Positions 55,501 to 64,000 of a stretch of DNA of 64,000 nt are shown one piece after another. The position numbers and the translations under genes were made by a program. The notes beneath the pieces are model-generated. The model made no database searches, had not been told where the DNA came from, and saw only the letters and a list, made by a program, of their open reading frames with translations. The DNA comes from Eudoraea chungangensis (GTDB lineage Bacteria; Bacteroidota; Bacteroidia; Flavobacteriales; Flavobacteriaceae). Location of the stretch: NCBI RefSeq assembly GCF_029360665.1, contig NZ_JARDUB010000002.1, forward strand, positions 186,001 to 250,000, read 5' to 3'. Numbering within the stretch: the first letter of the stretch is position 1; every line of letters starts with the position of its first letter.

Positions 55501-55901
55501 AAGGTAAATGTTAGTGCTCCAACAATTCCACTTCCCAAAACGGCTATTGCAGTGCTCTCCGTCATTTTATCTTTTACCCCAATAAGTTTTCTTGTGAGAT
55601 TGGTGATGGTCCAAAACATAAATAAAATGGTAAATGCACTTGAGACCCCGGATACGTAGTTCACCATTTTAGCAATCTGGTCCGCTTCAAAGGCGAACAT
55701 AGCGAAAAAAGCTCCTATCATTTGTAGTAAAGGTGCTCCAGGAGGGTGGGCAACCTGCAGTTTAGCCGAAGTGGTAATATATTCCCCCGCATCCCAAAAA
55801 CTACCGGTTGGTTCTACAGTGATAGTGTAAATTATAAGTGCTATAAAAAAAACAACCCATCCGAGGAGGGTGTCCCATTTCTCAAAATTCTTTGAAAACA
55901 T
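52575..55901 (-). CDS. DUF2723 membrane glycosyltransferase-like protein
   Basis: A 1108-residue protein. About 12 helices fill residues 15-340 and 540-660, and an Asp/Glu pair (WDAGEYITTSAKLQVAHPPG near 35) recalls the acceptor region of protein O-mannosyltransferases. The C-terminal 450 residues are soluble with helical repeats near the end (residues 960-1070). In Bacteroidota this family is proposed to transfer sugars to exported proteins or glycans. The gene is alone on its strand. Confidence 0.8.
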   Translation of the reverse strand: MFSKNFEKWDTLLGWVVFFIALIIYTITVEPTGSFWDAGEYITTSAKLQVAHPPGAPLLQMIGAFFAMFAFEADQIAKMVNYVSGVSSAFTILFMFWTITNLTRKLIGVKDKMTESTAIAVLGSGIVGALTFTFSDSFWFNAVETEVYAMASFIMALLLWLGLKWTDELDKPRGNKWIILISFVVGLTFGIQFMGFLTIPTIGLLYYFKKYKTTTVKNFLIANISVVAILMLVYKFSLTYVLKLFGWAEVFFINSVGLPFNSGSVIMLFIFIGAFYYGLRYTKKNDYRIANTVVLCAMFLFLGFSSWLMLPIRANANVVVNENNPADARALLAYYNREQYPGVDSPIYGTYYSDAFAPPGAEKDDKPKYEQDHTLGKYIIVNKYKNAMQGPNEKHRGILPRMWSDQNAENYMKYFGPLRFRMKSSNEELRKAVAQVRSGLANGEIDEGQYISFLRQFSDYIEVEPPTVWENIKYMVQFQFGYMYWRYFMWNFVGKQDDVQGRYNGNGEWLSGIGFIDSLRLGSQDNLPKDMLDNKGRNTYFFLPLILGIIGLVFQLTKDPKQFWALFVFFVFTGLAIQFYTNPSIFQPRERDYSLVGSFYVFAIWIGLGVYGLFEEFKRLLKPKILAPLVLVVCLLAVPGVMAFQNWDDHDRSNRYTARASAKAYLDTCQEDVGAILFTIGDNDTFPLWYAQEIENYRTDVRIICTSLFATDWYVDQMKRKAYKSDPIPSQLTHELYRYGNRDVIYYQGLPGLEEKRWNIKDFMNWVGSNKPQTKFKYILEKQGADLSEYSESTLDLVYYPTNKIRVPVNKENVLASGLVKEKDSALIVDYIDIDLPKSALPKNRIMMLDLLANNNWERPLYFSGGSFDKAEYIWMKDYLQLDGLAYKLVPIKTENRSPFEMGRIDTDLMYDVVTGWDWGNSGSSKIYHDPQTRSQGLAYRGNLARLMEALINENKIEKAKDIIGIAMTNLPVEYFSFYAFVEPFVDGYYKVGETQEARDLYTKLKSIYQDRLTYYSGIPLDEQYDHIEDIIGDMEAYRRIIDILIDNDDREMAEKETLLFNEHIERFSHFYRDNGLEDAIEVPETNPDLKDSNTINSTIDSDTVPVE

Positions 55902-56019
55902 GTATTCTGAAATTTATGAATTAGGGCGAATTTACTAATTAAAATAGATATGCAGAGATATTTTTATGAAACCTTAACAAGCTGCTTAACTTCTTTTTTT
56001 GACGATTGTATACAAAATA

Positions 56020-56050
56020 TTTGTGCAAATAAAAGTTTGTCTTAAATTTG
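56020..56050 (+). promoter_or_regulatory. tRNA-Gln promoter (Bacteroidota type)
   Basis: TTTG (56020-56023), a spacer of exactly 19 bases and TAAATTTG (56043-56050) match the consensus fully. The tRNA begins 18 bases downstream. Confidence 0.8.
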
Positions 56051-56068
56051 CAGGCTCTTAAGCGCTAT

Positions 56069-56140
56069 TGGCCTATGGTGTAATTGGCAACACAGCTGGT
56101 TTTGGTCCAGTCGTTCTAGGTTCGAGTCCTAGTAGGCCAA
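56069..56140 (+). tRNA. tRNA-Gln (TTG)
   Basis: A 72-base cloverleaf. The acceptor stem TGGCCTA pairs with TAGGCCA, the anticodon stem CTGG/CCAG holds loop TTTTGGT with anticodon TTG, and the T-arm is CTAGGTTCGAGTCCTAG. The CCA end is not encoded. Confidence 0.95.
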
Positions 56141-56145
56141 CTTCT

Positions 56146-56180
56146 AAAGTCCTATCTTCAAACGAAGCTGGGACTTTTTT
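56146..56180 (+). terminator. tRNA-Gln terminator
   Basis: AAAGTCC pairs with GGACTTT, with an inner CTTC/GAAG stem around AAAC, followed by a T-run. It starts five bases after the tRNA. Confidence 0.85.
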
Positions 56181-56290
56181 TATAGAAGTCATAATAAAAC
56201 ACCTGCCTAATTTATAGTGTAGTTTTCCCTCTAATGGCGAAAAAAATATTTTAGGAAGTATATTTAAAATTCTCTATCTGGTTCGGCCTT

Positions 56291-57817
56291 TCATCCACCA
56301 TAGTTTACAGAGCTTTTAAAACTGTACAATAACCTTCCTCTTAATCCGGCCTTGACGATATGATTATAAGTGCTTATTGGCAGTTTTTCAATAATTTCAC
56401 GTGCCAATTTAACTTTTTTCCCAGGCCCTTTTAACCTAAATTGAGTTGCCTGAGTGGGACCATACATTAAATGGATCCAAAGTTTTGGGTTGGTAAAGAA
56501 ATATTTCAGAAGTGGAGGAGAGCATCCTATTATTTTGGCCATTTCATTCATGTAATGGTGATAATCGATGAGACTCCTAATTCGTTGGGCGTTCTCTTCA
56601 AACTGCTTTTTATATTGGGTCATATCATCTTCAATGACCTTTTGCATCTCCACTTTATTAGGTAGTTTTAATTCTTTTGAGAATATGAGAGCACAGTATC
56701 GCGACTGCATCTCCATTATAGGAAACTGACTGCCAAAACCTGGTCTTGCCCAACCAATCCATGCTAGTCTATCACGGAAATCAGGATGAAAGATATGTTT
56801 GTACATCTGACGAGGATCGGTTGATTGAAGTTCCTCCGGCATAAATTTTGCTACATTTTTATATCCTGTACTAAATACAACCGCATCTATATTTTCAAGG
56901 CTTTGCCCACATGAGGATGTAAGTTTCCTTCCTCCATCTTCAACGCTGGTAATGTCGCCAACCACCTGGCAACCATGATTGGCTATTGCTTTGGGCAGGG
57001 AAAGTGTTTTTGTACCGTAAATGCCCCAAATACCATAAGATGCCTTCACTTTGTCATTGAGATCTGCTAAGGCGTCAAAAACAGGATCTTTTCTGCCACG
57101 CTCCAGTTTAAGGACAAAAGGACTTAATTTTTTACCATAATCCCTGGGAAGATCCCATATTCCACGATGTGTAGATACATCTGCGGCATGTCCACCCCGT
57201 TTACGAGGGACAATCCATCCGGTAGACTCCCTCAGACTTACCCAACACTTTTCGGCTACTTGTGATATTTCATAAGCAACATCCGACCCAGATTCCCCTC
57301 CCCCAACTACAAGTACTCTCTTGTTCTTAAAAGGATCTGCATTTTTGTATTCGCATGAATGGGAATAGGATACCTTAGATAACTGATCTCGCCATATCGG
57401 GTATTTTGGAATATTATTATTCCCAATTGCCACTACTAAGTGCTTACAATGTATTAATTCACCGGACTCTAATTCAATAGACCAGGATTTATCTTCGCGT
57501 ATAGAAACCCCAATGACCTTAGAATTATATTGTATATGTTCGTTTACCTTAAAATGATTGGCATAATTGGTCCAGTAAGAAACTGCTTCCGATTTGGTCC
57601 AAAAGTTATGGTTATTGCCATCTCCCACCCAGAAATCAGAAAACATGCTAAATGTTATAGAAGAAGTAAGTAATAAATTATCATAACTTTTCGTAAAAAC
57701 CCCTCCAAGATTGGCGGTCTGTTCCAAACAGAGTATATCATTAAACCCTTTCTCTAACAGCTCTTTTGTGGCCACAATACCACCAGGGCCTGCTCCGATA
57801 ATAACACAACTAATCAT
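56291..57817 (-). CDS. FMO-type flavin monooxygenase
   Basis: A 508-residue protein. GAGPGG (8-13) binds FAD and VVGGGESGSD (near 170) binds NADPH. The stretch SHSCEYKNADPFKNKRVLVVG matches the FMO linker signature, and FSTGYK is the late conserved motif. It would oxygenate a nitrogen, sulfur or carbonyl-bearing small molecule. Its ATG overlaps the end of the upstream gene by eight bases, so the two are co-translated and probably work in one pathway. The substrate is unknown. Confidence 0.85.
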   Translation of the reverse strand: MISCVIIGAGPGGIVATKELLEKGFNDILCLEQTANLGGVFTKSYDNLLLTSSITFSMFSDFWVGDGNNHNFWTKSEAVSYWTNYANHFKVNEHIQYNSKVIGVSIREDKSWSIELESGELIHCKHLVVAIGNNNIPKYPIWRDQLSKVSYSHSCEYKNADPFKNKRVLVVGGGESGSDVAYEISQVAEKCWVSLRESTGWIVPRKRGGHAADVSTHRGIWDLPRDYGKKLSPFVLKLERGRKDPVFDALADLNDKVKASYGIWGIYGTKTLSLPKAIANHGCQVVGDITSVEDGGRKLTSSCGQSLENIDAVVFSTGYKNVAKFMPEELQSTDPRQMYKHIFHPDFRDRLAWIGWARPGFGSQFPIMEMQSRYCALIFSKELKLPNKVEMQKVIEDDMTQYKKQFEENAQRIRSLIDYHHYMNEMAKIIGCSPPLLKYFFTNPKLWIHLMYGPTQATQFRLKGPGKKVKLAREIIEKLPISTYNHIVKAGLRGRLLYSFKSSVNYGG

Positions 57818-58343
57818 GCTTTTTTTTGTTTTTTATTGGTCTTATTTCTGCTGCTTCACATAAATCTAGTAAATTTTTATCAAGTTTTGATAAGTACTCC
57901 GTCTGAGCCAAGAGCTGCTTGCCCAATTTATATGGCATCACTTCAATTAATTCCGAATAGGTAAACGAACTAGAAGGAGTTGATTTGTCACTAACCATAA
58001 TTCTGGAAAATACAGCTATCCCTTCTTTTGGTTTACAGTTAAAATCAGTCCTTAAATAGGTGGGCAATTCAACTAGGAAAGAGCCAATATTTTTTTTATC
58101 AAAGTTTATTTTATAATCAAAAAGGGTTTTGCCTAACAAAGCGCCCTTGAGTATTTTATTATGAGCAGTTTTAAGGGGCTCGCCTTCAACTTCAAGGAAT
58201 TTTACTACACCAAAGGTTCTTGAAATATCGTCTTCATCTCTAAGGTGTACTAATCTGAATTTTTCGTCCTGTTTGAATAAATCCAACCGTAAAGGACCAT
58301 ATACTTTTTCTAGAACGCAGGTATGAAGGTTTTCATATTCCAT
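57810..58343 (-). CDS. Hypothetical protein, possible chorismate-lyase-like fold
   Basis: A 177-residue soluble protein. The central part (FLEVEGEPLKTAHNKI, then LLGKTLFDYKI and a later YSELIEVMP) recalls UbiC-type chorismate lyases, which have a GEPxxxAR strand, an LGxxLF helix start and a TELFLP strand. The key arginine after the GEP strand is not obvious, so the resemblance may be only of fold. It overlaps the monooxygenase gene by eight bases. No confident function; pairing with an FMO suggests a small aromatic metabolite. Confidence 0.5.
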   Translation of the reverse strand: MEYENLHTCVLEKVYGPLRLDLFKQDEKFRLVHLRDEDDISRTFGVVKFLEVEGEPLKTAHNKILKGALLGKTLFDYKINFDKKNIGSFLVELPTYLRTDFNCKPKEGIAVFSRIMVSDKSTPSSSFTYSELIEVMPYKLGKQLLAQTEYLSKLDKNLLDLCEAAEIRPIKNKKKHD

Positions 58344-58638
58344 AAAAAATTCATTCTTCTTTTAAACCCCAAACTAACTTAAATTGGACCCAAGAATAAG
58401 ATTTTTCAAGTTTAACCAAAATAAACCTAATAATGGTCTATAATAAAGATTATTTATCCAAAGTTAGACTGATGAGACCGCTAGGGTCTATTCGTTTTAC
58501 ATCTGAGAAAATGAAGACTTTCTTTTAACTCCTTTAAAGGGATAGTTAATAAATGATTGTTCGAAAAGAAGGGAATTAGAATTCTTGTGGCCATATACCA
58601 CACCCATGCCTGAAAACTAATAAATATTATCTATTTGT
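58344..58638. other. Intergenic stretch, no gene seen
   Basis: A short frame (31 codons from about 58434) lacks convincing composition. No terminator or promoter match was noticed. Confidence 0.35.
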
Positions 58639-59916
58639 TTATTGGTCATCGGGGGTGTGTTCTGTTCCCAGGGCTTCATTTTTTGTCGATAATTCTTCTA
58701 TTTCTTCATCAATTTGATCCAATATGGTATTTTTTTTCACTTTAAATTTTATTAAGGCCCAAGTCATTATTAGGCTACTGCCAATGATAACAAAAAGTAA
58801 AATTCCCGGTTCAAACTCTGCTAACTGGGCGTTAGCAGGAATTGCGTAGAAAAGTAGAATAGTGATGAGGCCTCTAGGGGCAATAAAAAGCTGTGGCAGA
58901 ATGTCTGTTCCGAAGAAAGTTCTCAGGATTACAAATCGGATTAAGTAAATAGAAGCCAAAATCAATAGACTTGTAAAAGCCACTTCCAGATTAAAAAGGG
59001 AACCAATGGTAATGGTTAAACCGAAAATCACAAAGAAGAAAGTGCGAACTACAAAGGCGGTTTCTAAGGTGACTATATGTAATTCATGGTATATTCTATG
59101 AGCGCTTTCAAATTCAAGATATTTAGAGAGTTTTCCTCCAAAAAAGAGCTTCATATTTGCAATTACCAAGCCAAATATTAAAATGATTAGCAAGGAAGAC
59201 AGGTGTAATTGTTTGCCGATGGCATAAAGTAAGAGGAGAACAGCTATTAATAAAAACAGTTTGGCCTGATTGCGAATTTTCTGGAAAATGAGGATAATGG
59301 CATAACTAGCAATTAAAGAGATTACAATAGTCAATAGGACATTTATAGAAAAGCCAACGGGACTACTATCTTCTGAGGGATTTAATTTGCTTACTAAAAA
59401 ATAAAACATCATTATTCCCATGATATCTGAAAAGGTACTTTCATAAATATGAAACTCTTTTTTTTTCTCCGTTAAACCGTTTACACTTGGAATAATTATG
59501 GCGCTGGATAATATAGATAAAGGGGTTGCATAAATCCATGCTATTTCCATGCTCATATTTGGGGTAAACTGATAGAGAATAAGTGCTGCCAACCAAGCCG
59601 AGCCAATCAAACCTATCAATGCTATGGCCATTGCCTTTAAAATGGGAAGGATTTTCTCCTTTTTTAGTTCCAGTTCTAATGCAGCTTCTAAAACAATCAT
59701 TATTAGACCAATAATTCCTAAGACTTCTAAGGCAGGAAAAAAGTCTACTTCTTCAGAAGTAAAGGTTTTTAGAAAAAATTGTAGAATAATGCCAAGGACA
59801 ATTAAGAGTAATACAGAAGGGATATTGGTTTTTTTTGCTACGCCATTAAAGAGAAAAGATAGGATTAGAATAACCGATGCTTCAATAATCAGGTTGTACG
59901 AATTAAAAATGTCCAT
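58639..59916 (-). CDS. Cation/proton antiporter (CPA family)
   Basis: A 425-residue membrane protein with about 12 helices and a charged cytoplasmic tail. TPLSILSSAIIIPSV in the fourth or fifth helix region and the later FIAPRGLITILLFY segment are typical of NhaP/CPA proteins. It probably exchanges Na+ or K+ for protons to balance pH and salt, fitting a marine habit. It is divergent from the rimP operon. Confidence 0.85.
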   Translation of the reverse strand: MDIFNSYNLIIEASVILILSFLFNGVAKKTNIPSVLLLIVLGIILQFFLKTFTSEEVDFFPALEVLGIIGLIMIVLEAALELELKKEKILPILKAMAIALIGLIGSAWLAALILYQFTPNMSMEIAWIYATPLSILSSAIIIPSVNGLTEKKKEFHIYESTFSDIMGIMMFYFLVSKLNPSEDSSPVGFSINVLLTIVISLIASYAIILIFQKIRNQAKLFLLIAVLLLLYAIGKQLHLSSLLIILIFGLVIANMKLFFGGKLSKYLEFESAHRIYHELHIVTLETAFVVRTFFFVIFGLTITIGSLFNLEVAFTSLLILASIYLIRFVILRTFFGTDILPQLFIAPRGLITILLFYAIPANAQLAEFEPGILLFVIIGSSLIMTWALIKFKVKKNTILDQIDEEIEELSTKNEALGTEHTPDDQ

Positions 59917-60046
59917 TAGAATAATTTAGCGGCTTTGAAATACCTATTAATTAAAACTACTACTAATTTTTAAATAGTTTGATAAGACAGCGGAATTAGG
60001 TTATTCAATAATAGTACTCACTTTTTAATTAAAATGAAAAAAATTG

Positions 60047-60054
60047 TATATTTG
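60047..60054 (+). promoter_or_regulatory. rimP-nusA-infB promoter -7 element
   Basis: TATATTTG matches TAnnTTTG; the bases 19 upstream read TTTA (60024-60027), three of four matches to the -33 TTTG. It implies a leader of about 60 bases before rimP. Confidence 0.55.
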
Positions 60055-60082
60055 CACCACTGAAAGAATATTATATATTCAT

Positions 60083-60107
60083 GAGGGGACAATTTGTCCC
60101 CTCTTTT
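60083..60107 (+). terminator. Terminator-like hairpin in the rimP leader
   Basis: GAGGGGACA pairs perfectly with TGTCCCCTC (loop ATT), followed by TTTT. It ends 13 bases before the rimP ATG. It could be an attenuator or a block to ribosome access, or the end of an unseen short transcript from upstream. Confidence 0.6.
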
Positions 60108-60120
60108 GTTACTTAATGGT

Positions 60121-60582
60121 ATGTTTAAGGAGAAAGTTGAAGCCCTTTTAAACAAAGCATTGGAAGATAGAAATTCGTTATTTTTAATTGATTTTACTAT
60201 TAGTTCTAACAATGCAATTAAAATTGTTTTGGATGGTGACAAAGGTGTAAGTCTTAGTGATTGTATCGATGTTAGTCGGGCTATTGAACATAATTTAGAT
60301 CGAGAAGAAGTAGACTTTGCGTTAGAAGTGACGTCGGCAGGCGCTACAGAACCACTTGTTATTGGCAGACAGTATATTAAGAATATTGGTCGTAAGTTGG
60401 AAGTTAAGACTGCAGAAGACAAATTCGAAGGCAATTTGACGGAAGCTTCTCCAGAGACCATAGTTCTGGAGTGGAAGGCTCGTGAAAAAAAACCTATTGG
60501 TAAGGGCAAAACAACAGTAATAAAGCGAAAAGAAATCGCTTTAAACGAAATAAAAGAGGCAAAAGTTAAACTAAAATTTTAA
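60121..60582 (+). CDS. rimP: Ribosome maturation factor RimP
   Basis: A 153-residue protein started at ATG 60121; the frame extends upstream to an ATG at 60094 inside the leader hairpin, which is unlikely. The N-terminal alpha/beta domain contains VSLSDCIDVSRAIEHNLD and LEVTSAGATEPL, the RimP signature, and the C-terminal SH3-like domain follows. It helps mature the 30S subunit. The gene order rimP-nusA-infB is conserved across bacteria. Confidence 0.93.
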   Translation: MFKEKVEALLNKALEDRNSLFLIDFTISSNNAIKIVLDGDKGVSLSDCIDVSRAIEHNLDREEVDFALEVTSAGATEPLVIGRQYIKNIGRKLEVKTAEDKFEGNLTEASPETIVLEWKAREKKPIGKGKTTVIKRKEIALNEIKEAKVKLKF

Positions 60583-60594
60583 TCCTAAGGGAAA

Positions 60595-61827
60595 ATGGAA
60601 AATATTGCATTGATCGAATCATTCTCGGAGTTCAAAGACGATAAATTTATTGACCGAGTAACGCTTATGGCGATATTGGAAGATGTATTTCGTAATGCAT
60701 TAAAAAAGAAATTTGGTTCTGATGAGAATTTCGATATAATTATTAATCCAGATAAGGGGGATTTAGAAATTTGGAGGAACAGAATCGTTGTAGAGGATGG
60801 CGAAGTAGAAGAACCAAATGAAGAGATTTCTCTTTCGGAAGCAAGAAAAATTGAACCAGATTTTGAGGTTGGGGAAGATGTTTCTGAAGAGGTTAAACTT
60901 ATAGATTTGGGTAGACGGGCGATTTTGGCACTGAGACAAAATTTAATCTCCAAAATCCATGAGCACGATAATACTACAATTTACAAGCAGTTCAAAGACC
61001 TTGAAGGAGAGATTTATACCGCAGAAGTTCATCATATTAGGCACAAGGCCATAATTTTATTGGATGATGAGGGGAATGAAATTATTCTTCCGAAAGACAA
61101 GCAGATTCCTTCTGATTTTTTCAGAAAAGGAGACAATGTTAGAGGTATAATTGAAAGTGTAGAATTAAAAGGAAGTAAGCCCATGATAATTATGTCTAGG
61201 ACTTCTCCTATATTTTTAGAGCAATTATTTTTCCAGGAAATACCCGAAGTATTTGACGGTCTGATTAGTATTAAGAAGGCAGTAAGAATTCCAGGCGAAA
61301 AGGCTAAAGTAGCTGTAGATTCTTATGATGATAGAATTGATCCGGTTGGGGCCTGTGTAGGAATGAAAGGAAGCAGAATCCACGGGATTGTTCGTGAATT
61401 AGGAAATGAGAATATAGATGTAATTAATTGGACTAATAATCCTCAGTTGCTAGTCACCAGAGCCTTAAGCCCTGCTAGGGTGTCCACTGTTTCCTTAAAT
61501 GATGAGAAAAAAACAGCTCAGGTTTATTTAAGACCGGAGGAAGTTTCTAAGGCTATTGGTAGAGGAGGTCATAATATTAGACTGGCCGGACAATTAACGG
61601 GCTATGAAATAGATGTATTCCGAGAAGGAGTAGAAGAAGATGTTGAGCTTACAGAATTCTCTGATGAAATAGAAGGATGGATCATAGAAGAGCTGAAGAA
61701 AATTGGTCTAGATACAGCACGAAGTGTCTTGGAACAAGATATAGATGATTTGGTAAAAAGGACGGATCTGGAAGAGGAAACTATTTCGGATGTGGTACGA
61801 ATACTAAAAGAAGAATTTGAAGATTAA
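60595..61827 (+). CDS. nusA: Transcription termination/antitermination factor NusA
   Basis: A 410-residue protein. The N-terminal polymerase-binding domain (1-125) is followed by an S1 domain (about 135-200) and two KH domains (GACVGMKGSRIHGIVREL near 255, AIGRGGHNIRLAGQLTG near 320). A short acidic C-terminal region remains. The length is usual for Bacteroidota, which lack the long acidic repeats of E. coli. It binds nascent RNA and modulates pausing and termination. It starts 12 bases after rimP. Confidence 0.95.
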   Translation: MENIALIESFSEFKDDKFIDRVTLMAILEDVFRNALKKKFGSDENFDIIINPDKGDLEIWRNRIVVEDGEVEEPNEEISLSEARKIEPDFEVGEDVSEEVKLIDLGRRAILALRQNLISKIHEHDNTTIYKQFKDLEGEIYTAEVHHIRHKAIILLDDEGNEIILPKDKQIPSDFFRKGDNVRGIIESVELKGSKPMIIMSRTSPIFLEQLFFQEIPEVFDGLISIKKAVRIPGEKAKVAVDSYDDRIDPVGACVGMKGSRIHGIVRELGNENIDVINWTNNPQLLVTRALSPARVSTVSLNDEKKTAQVYLRPEEVSKAIGRGGHNIRLAGQLTGYEIDVFREGVEEDVELTEFSDEIEGWIIEELKKIGLDTARSVLEQDIDDLVKRTDLEEETISDVVRILKEEFED

Positions 61828-61867
61828 GCTATATATTAGCATTTTAAAATAGGAGTAAACGAATTAT

Positions 61868-64000
61868 ATGGCAGATAATGCAACAATAAGGCTTAATAAA
61901 GTCTTGAGAGAACTTAATATTTCATTGGATAGAGCAGTGGACTATCTGACCTCTAAAGGGTACAAAATAGAGGCCAGACCGACTACAAAAATATCTGAAG
62001 ATGTACATCAGGTTCTCTTGGATGAGTTTCAGACTGATATGAGCAAAAGGGTTGCATCTCAGGAAGTAGGGGAAGAGAAACGGAAGGAAAAAGAGGCCAT
62101 AAGATTGCAACTAGAGCAGGAGCAGGAGGAGAAACGCCTGGAAAGAGAAAAGAGAGCTGCATCTAGGGAGATAGTCAAAGCACGCGTAGAGCTATCCGGA
62201 CCAAAAAAGGTTGGTAAAATTGATCTTGATCCTAAGAAAAAGGAAGAAGAAAAAGAAGAAGCTCCTAAAGAAGAAGAAAAGCTGGTTGAAGCCAAAGAAG
62301 CTTCCGAACCGATTGCCGTGGAAGAAGCCAAACCTGAAGCTAAAAAAGAAGAAGTAACTGAGGTAGAAGTAAAGCCAAAGGCAACGGAAGAACCAAAATC
62401 GGACAAGCCTGAGGCCATAACCACGCAGTATAAAAAACTTTCTGGTCCAAAGATTATGGGAGATAAAATTGATCTCTCAAAATTTAATAAGCCCAAAAAG
62501 AAGAAAGAGGCTCCTAAGGAAAAGTCTGATGCCGCTGCCGCCGACAAGAAAAAGCGCAGAAAAAGGATAATTAGCAGTAACGGAAGTCAGGGTGCTAAAG
62601 GAAGGGGGCCGTCTAAAAAAGGTCAACGCTTTACTGCTGCTCCAAAGGTAGAGCCTACAGAGGAGGAAGTTCAAAAACAAGTGCGAGAAACTCTTGAAAA
62701 ACTTCAAGGAAAATCCAAGAAGGGAAAAGGAGCAAAGTATCGTAGAGACAAAAGAGATCAGCACAGACAACAGACCGAGAAAGACTTAGAACAACAAGAA
62801 TTAGAAAGTAAAACTCTTAAAGTAACTGAATTTGTTACTGTTGGAGAAGTTGCGACTATGATGGATGTTGCATCAACTGAGATAATTTCTGCCTGTATGT
62901 CCTTAGGGATAATGGTAACTATGAATCAACGGCTAGATGCTGAAACCCTATCTATAGTTGCTGATGAATTTGGCTATGAAGTAGAATTTATCACTGCCGA
63001 CTTAGAAGAGGCTATAGAAGAAGAGGTTGATGCCCCTGAAGATTTAAAACCAAGAGCTCCAATTGTAACCGTAATGGGTCATGTGGATCATGGAAAAACA
63101 TCTTTATTAGACTATGTTCGGGAAGAAAATGTCATCGCCGGAGAAAGCGGGGGTATTACCCAACATATTGGTGCATATGGTGTAGGCTTGGAGGGAGGCC
63201 AAAAAATAACCTTCTTAGATACACCCGGTCACGAAGCTTTTACAGCGATGAGGGCTAGGGGTGCACAAGTCACTGATATTGCTATCATAGTGGTTGCAGC
63301 GGATGATGATATTATGCCGCAAACAAAAGAGGCCATTAGCCATGCACAGGCGGCTGGTGTTCCAATTGTTTTTGCTATAAATAAGATTGATAGACCAACC
63401 GCTAATCCGGATAAAATTAAGGAAGGCCTTGCAGCCATGAATTTATTAGTGGAAGATTGGGGAGGTAAAATTCAGTCCCATGATATTTCGGCAAAAACCG
63501 GGGAAGGGGTAAAAGAGCTTTTGGAAAAGGTATTGTTAGAGGCAGAGATTCTAGAGCTGCAAGCCAATCCAGATAAGCTTGCCTCAGGTACGGTAGTGGA
63601 GGCATTTCTTGATAAAGGAAGAGGTTATGTAAGTACCATTTTGGTACAGGCGGGAACCTTAAAAGTAGGGGACTACGTTCTTGCAGGAACTTGCAGCGGT
63701 AAGATTAAAGCTATGCAAGATGAAAGAGGTAAAAATGTAAAAATGGTTGGACCTTCCACCCCGATTTCTATTTTAGGTTTGGATGGAGCTCCTCAGGCAG
63801 GGGACAAGTTTAACGTTTTTGAAGATGAGAAAGAAGCAAAACAAATCGCTGCTAAAAGAAGTCAGCTTCAAAGAGAACAATCCGTACGTACACAGCGCCA
63901 TATAACCTTAGATGAAATTGGAAGAAGGATTGCATTAGGCGACTTTAAAGAACTCAATATTATTCTTAAAGGAGATGTTGATGGTTCCGTGGAGGCCCTA
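61868..64000 (+). CDS. infB: Translation initiation factor IF-2, 3' end outside window
   Basis: The frame is open from ATG 61868 ([20 protein letters not shown]) to the window edge, giving 711 residues without a stop. An N-terminal domain is followed by a long lysine/glutamate-rich stretch (about 75-300), then the GTPase domain with GHVDHGKT at residues 404-411, DTPGHEAF and NKID. The beta-barrel domain II is in progress at the edge. It places initiator tRNA on the ribosome. It follows nusA by 40 bases. Confidence 0.95.
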   Translation, partial: MADNATIRLNKVLRELNISLDRAVDYLTSKGYKIEARPTTKISEDVHQVLLDEFQTDMSKRVASQEVGEEKRKEKEAIRLQLEQEQEEKRLEREKRAASREIVKARVELSGPKKVGKIDLDPKKKEEEKEEAPKEEEKLVEAKEASEPIAVEEAKPEAKKEEVTEVEVKPKATEEPKSDKPEAITTQYKKLSGPKIMGDKIDLSKFNKPKKKKEAPKEKSDAAAADKKKRRKRIISSNGSQGAKGRGPSKKGQRFTAAPKVEPTEEEVQKQVRETLEKLQGKSKKGKGAKYRRDKRDQHRQQTEKDLEQQELESKTLKVTEFVTVGEVATMMDVASTEIISACMSLGIMVTMNQRLDAETLSIVADEFGYEVEFITADLEEAIEEEVDAPEDLKPRAPIVTVMGHVDHGKTSLLDYVREENVIAGESGGITQHIGAYGVGLEGGQKITFLDTPGHEAFTAMRARGAQVTDIAIIVVAADDDIMPQTKEAISHAQAAGVPIVFAINKIDRPTANPDKIKEGLAAMNLLVEDWGGKIQSHDISAKTGEGVKELLEKVLLEAEILELQANPDKLASGTVVEAFLDKGRGYVSTILVQAGTLKVGDYVLAGTCSGKIKAMQDERGKNVKMVGPSTPISILGLDGAPQAGDKFNVFEDEKEAKQIAAKRSQLQREQSVRTQRHITLDEIGRRIALGDFKELNIILKGDVDGSVEAL

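Noticed and set aside
62059-62770. Serine-rich minus-strand frames opposite infB
   Set aside because: They mirror the lysine/glutamate-rich stretch of IF-2, which reads as serine/phenylalanine on the other strand.
1-64000. CRISPR arrays, insertion sequences, prophage, toxin-antitoxin or defence clusters
   Set aside because: No repeat-spacer pattern, transposase, phage structural gene or recognisable defence protein was found in the window.

Overview
The window looks like a chromosomal segment from a marine-type member of the Flavobacteriaceae (Bacteroidota). Base composition is AT-rich. Several recognisable genes are typical of that lineage: a DUF6090-type protein, a DUF4249 lipoprotein paired with a TonB-dependent receptor, a DUF2723 protein, an ExbB/ExbD/ExbD cluster followed by a PorT-like barrel, ribosomal protein S2 with a C-terminal extension, and a two-gene sucAB operon. 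Promoters follow the Bacteroidota form TTTG-N19-TAnnTTTG, seen cleanly ahead of tRNA-Gln and rplM, and most genes lack a strong Shine-Dalgarno sequence.

Layout. 1-1140: the end of a DUF6090-type membrane protein and the decayed remains of a second copy. 1143-3000: a YdjM-like membrane protein and a secreted aspartoacylase-like zinc protein. 3036-5635: an arsenic-resistance operon (arsR, DUF6428-like, arsenate-reductase-like phosphatase, ACR3 pump) behind a perfect inverted-repeat operator. 5811-7131: a second ArsR-type regulator and a PAP2-type phosphatase that share a similar operator. 7132-8372: a gene-poor stretch holding four very short ORFs missed by ordinary gene calling. 8416-14859: cardiolipin synthase, a complete TRAP transporter, a sugar-porter MFS protein and a small lipoprotein, all on the minus strand. 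14967-18960: envelope carbohydrate genes (waaA, a DegT aminotransferase, galE).

18982-25972: sucA-sucB with flanking small genes, TatD and asparaginase. 26041-30081: tRNA-Ser, the ExbB/ExbD cluster closed by a strong terminator, and a PorT-like barrel. 30081-37293 (minus): rpoN, asnS, an MMPL/RND exporter, frr and pyrH. 37436-39310: an M61 peptidase. 39348-42523 (minus): rplM-rpsI-rpsB-tsf with a recognisable promoter and terminator. 42745-46998: a lipocalin-like lipoprotein and the DUF4249/TonB receptor pair. 47031-55901: polA, cutC, a metallophosphoesterase, a thioredoxin fold lacking both catalytic cysteines, and a DUF2723 protein. 56069-59916: tRNA-Gln, an FMO-type monooxygenase overlapping a possible chorismate-lyase-like gene, and a proton antiporter. 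60047-64000: rimP-nusA-infB, with infB cut by the window end.

Most of the window is ordinary housekeeping sequence. No prophage, insertion sequence, CRISPR array or clear new multigene system was found. The points most worth a second look are the two ArsR-type circuits with visible operators, the run of tiny membrane proteins at 7968-8372 with the 40-residue antisense ORF nearby, the S2 fusion, the terminator-like hairpin just ahead of rimP, the FMO/lyase-like pair and the cysteine-less thioredoxin.
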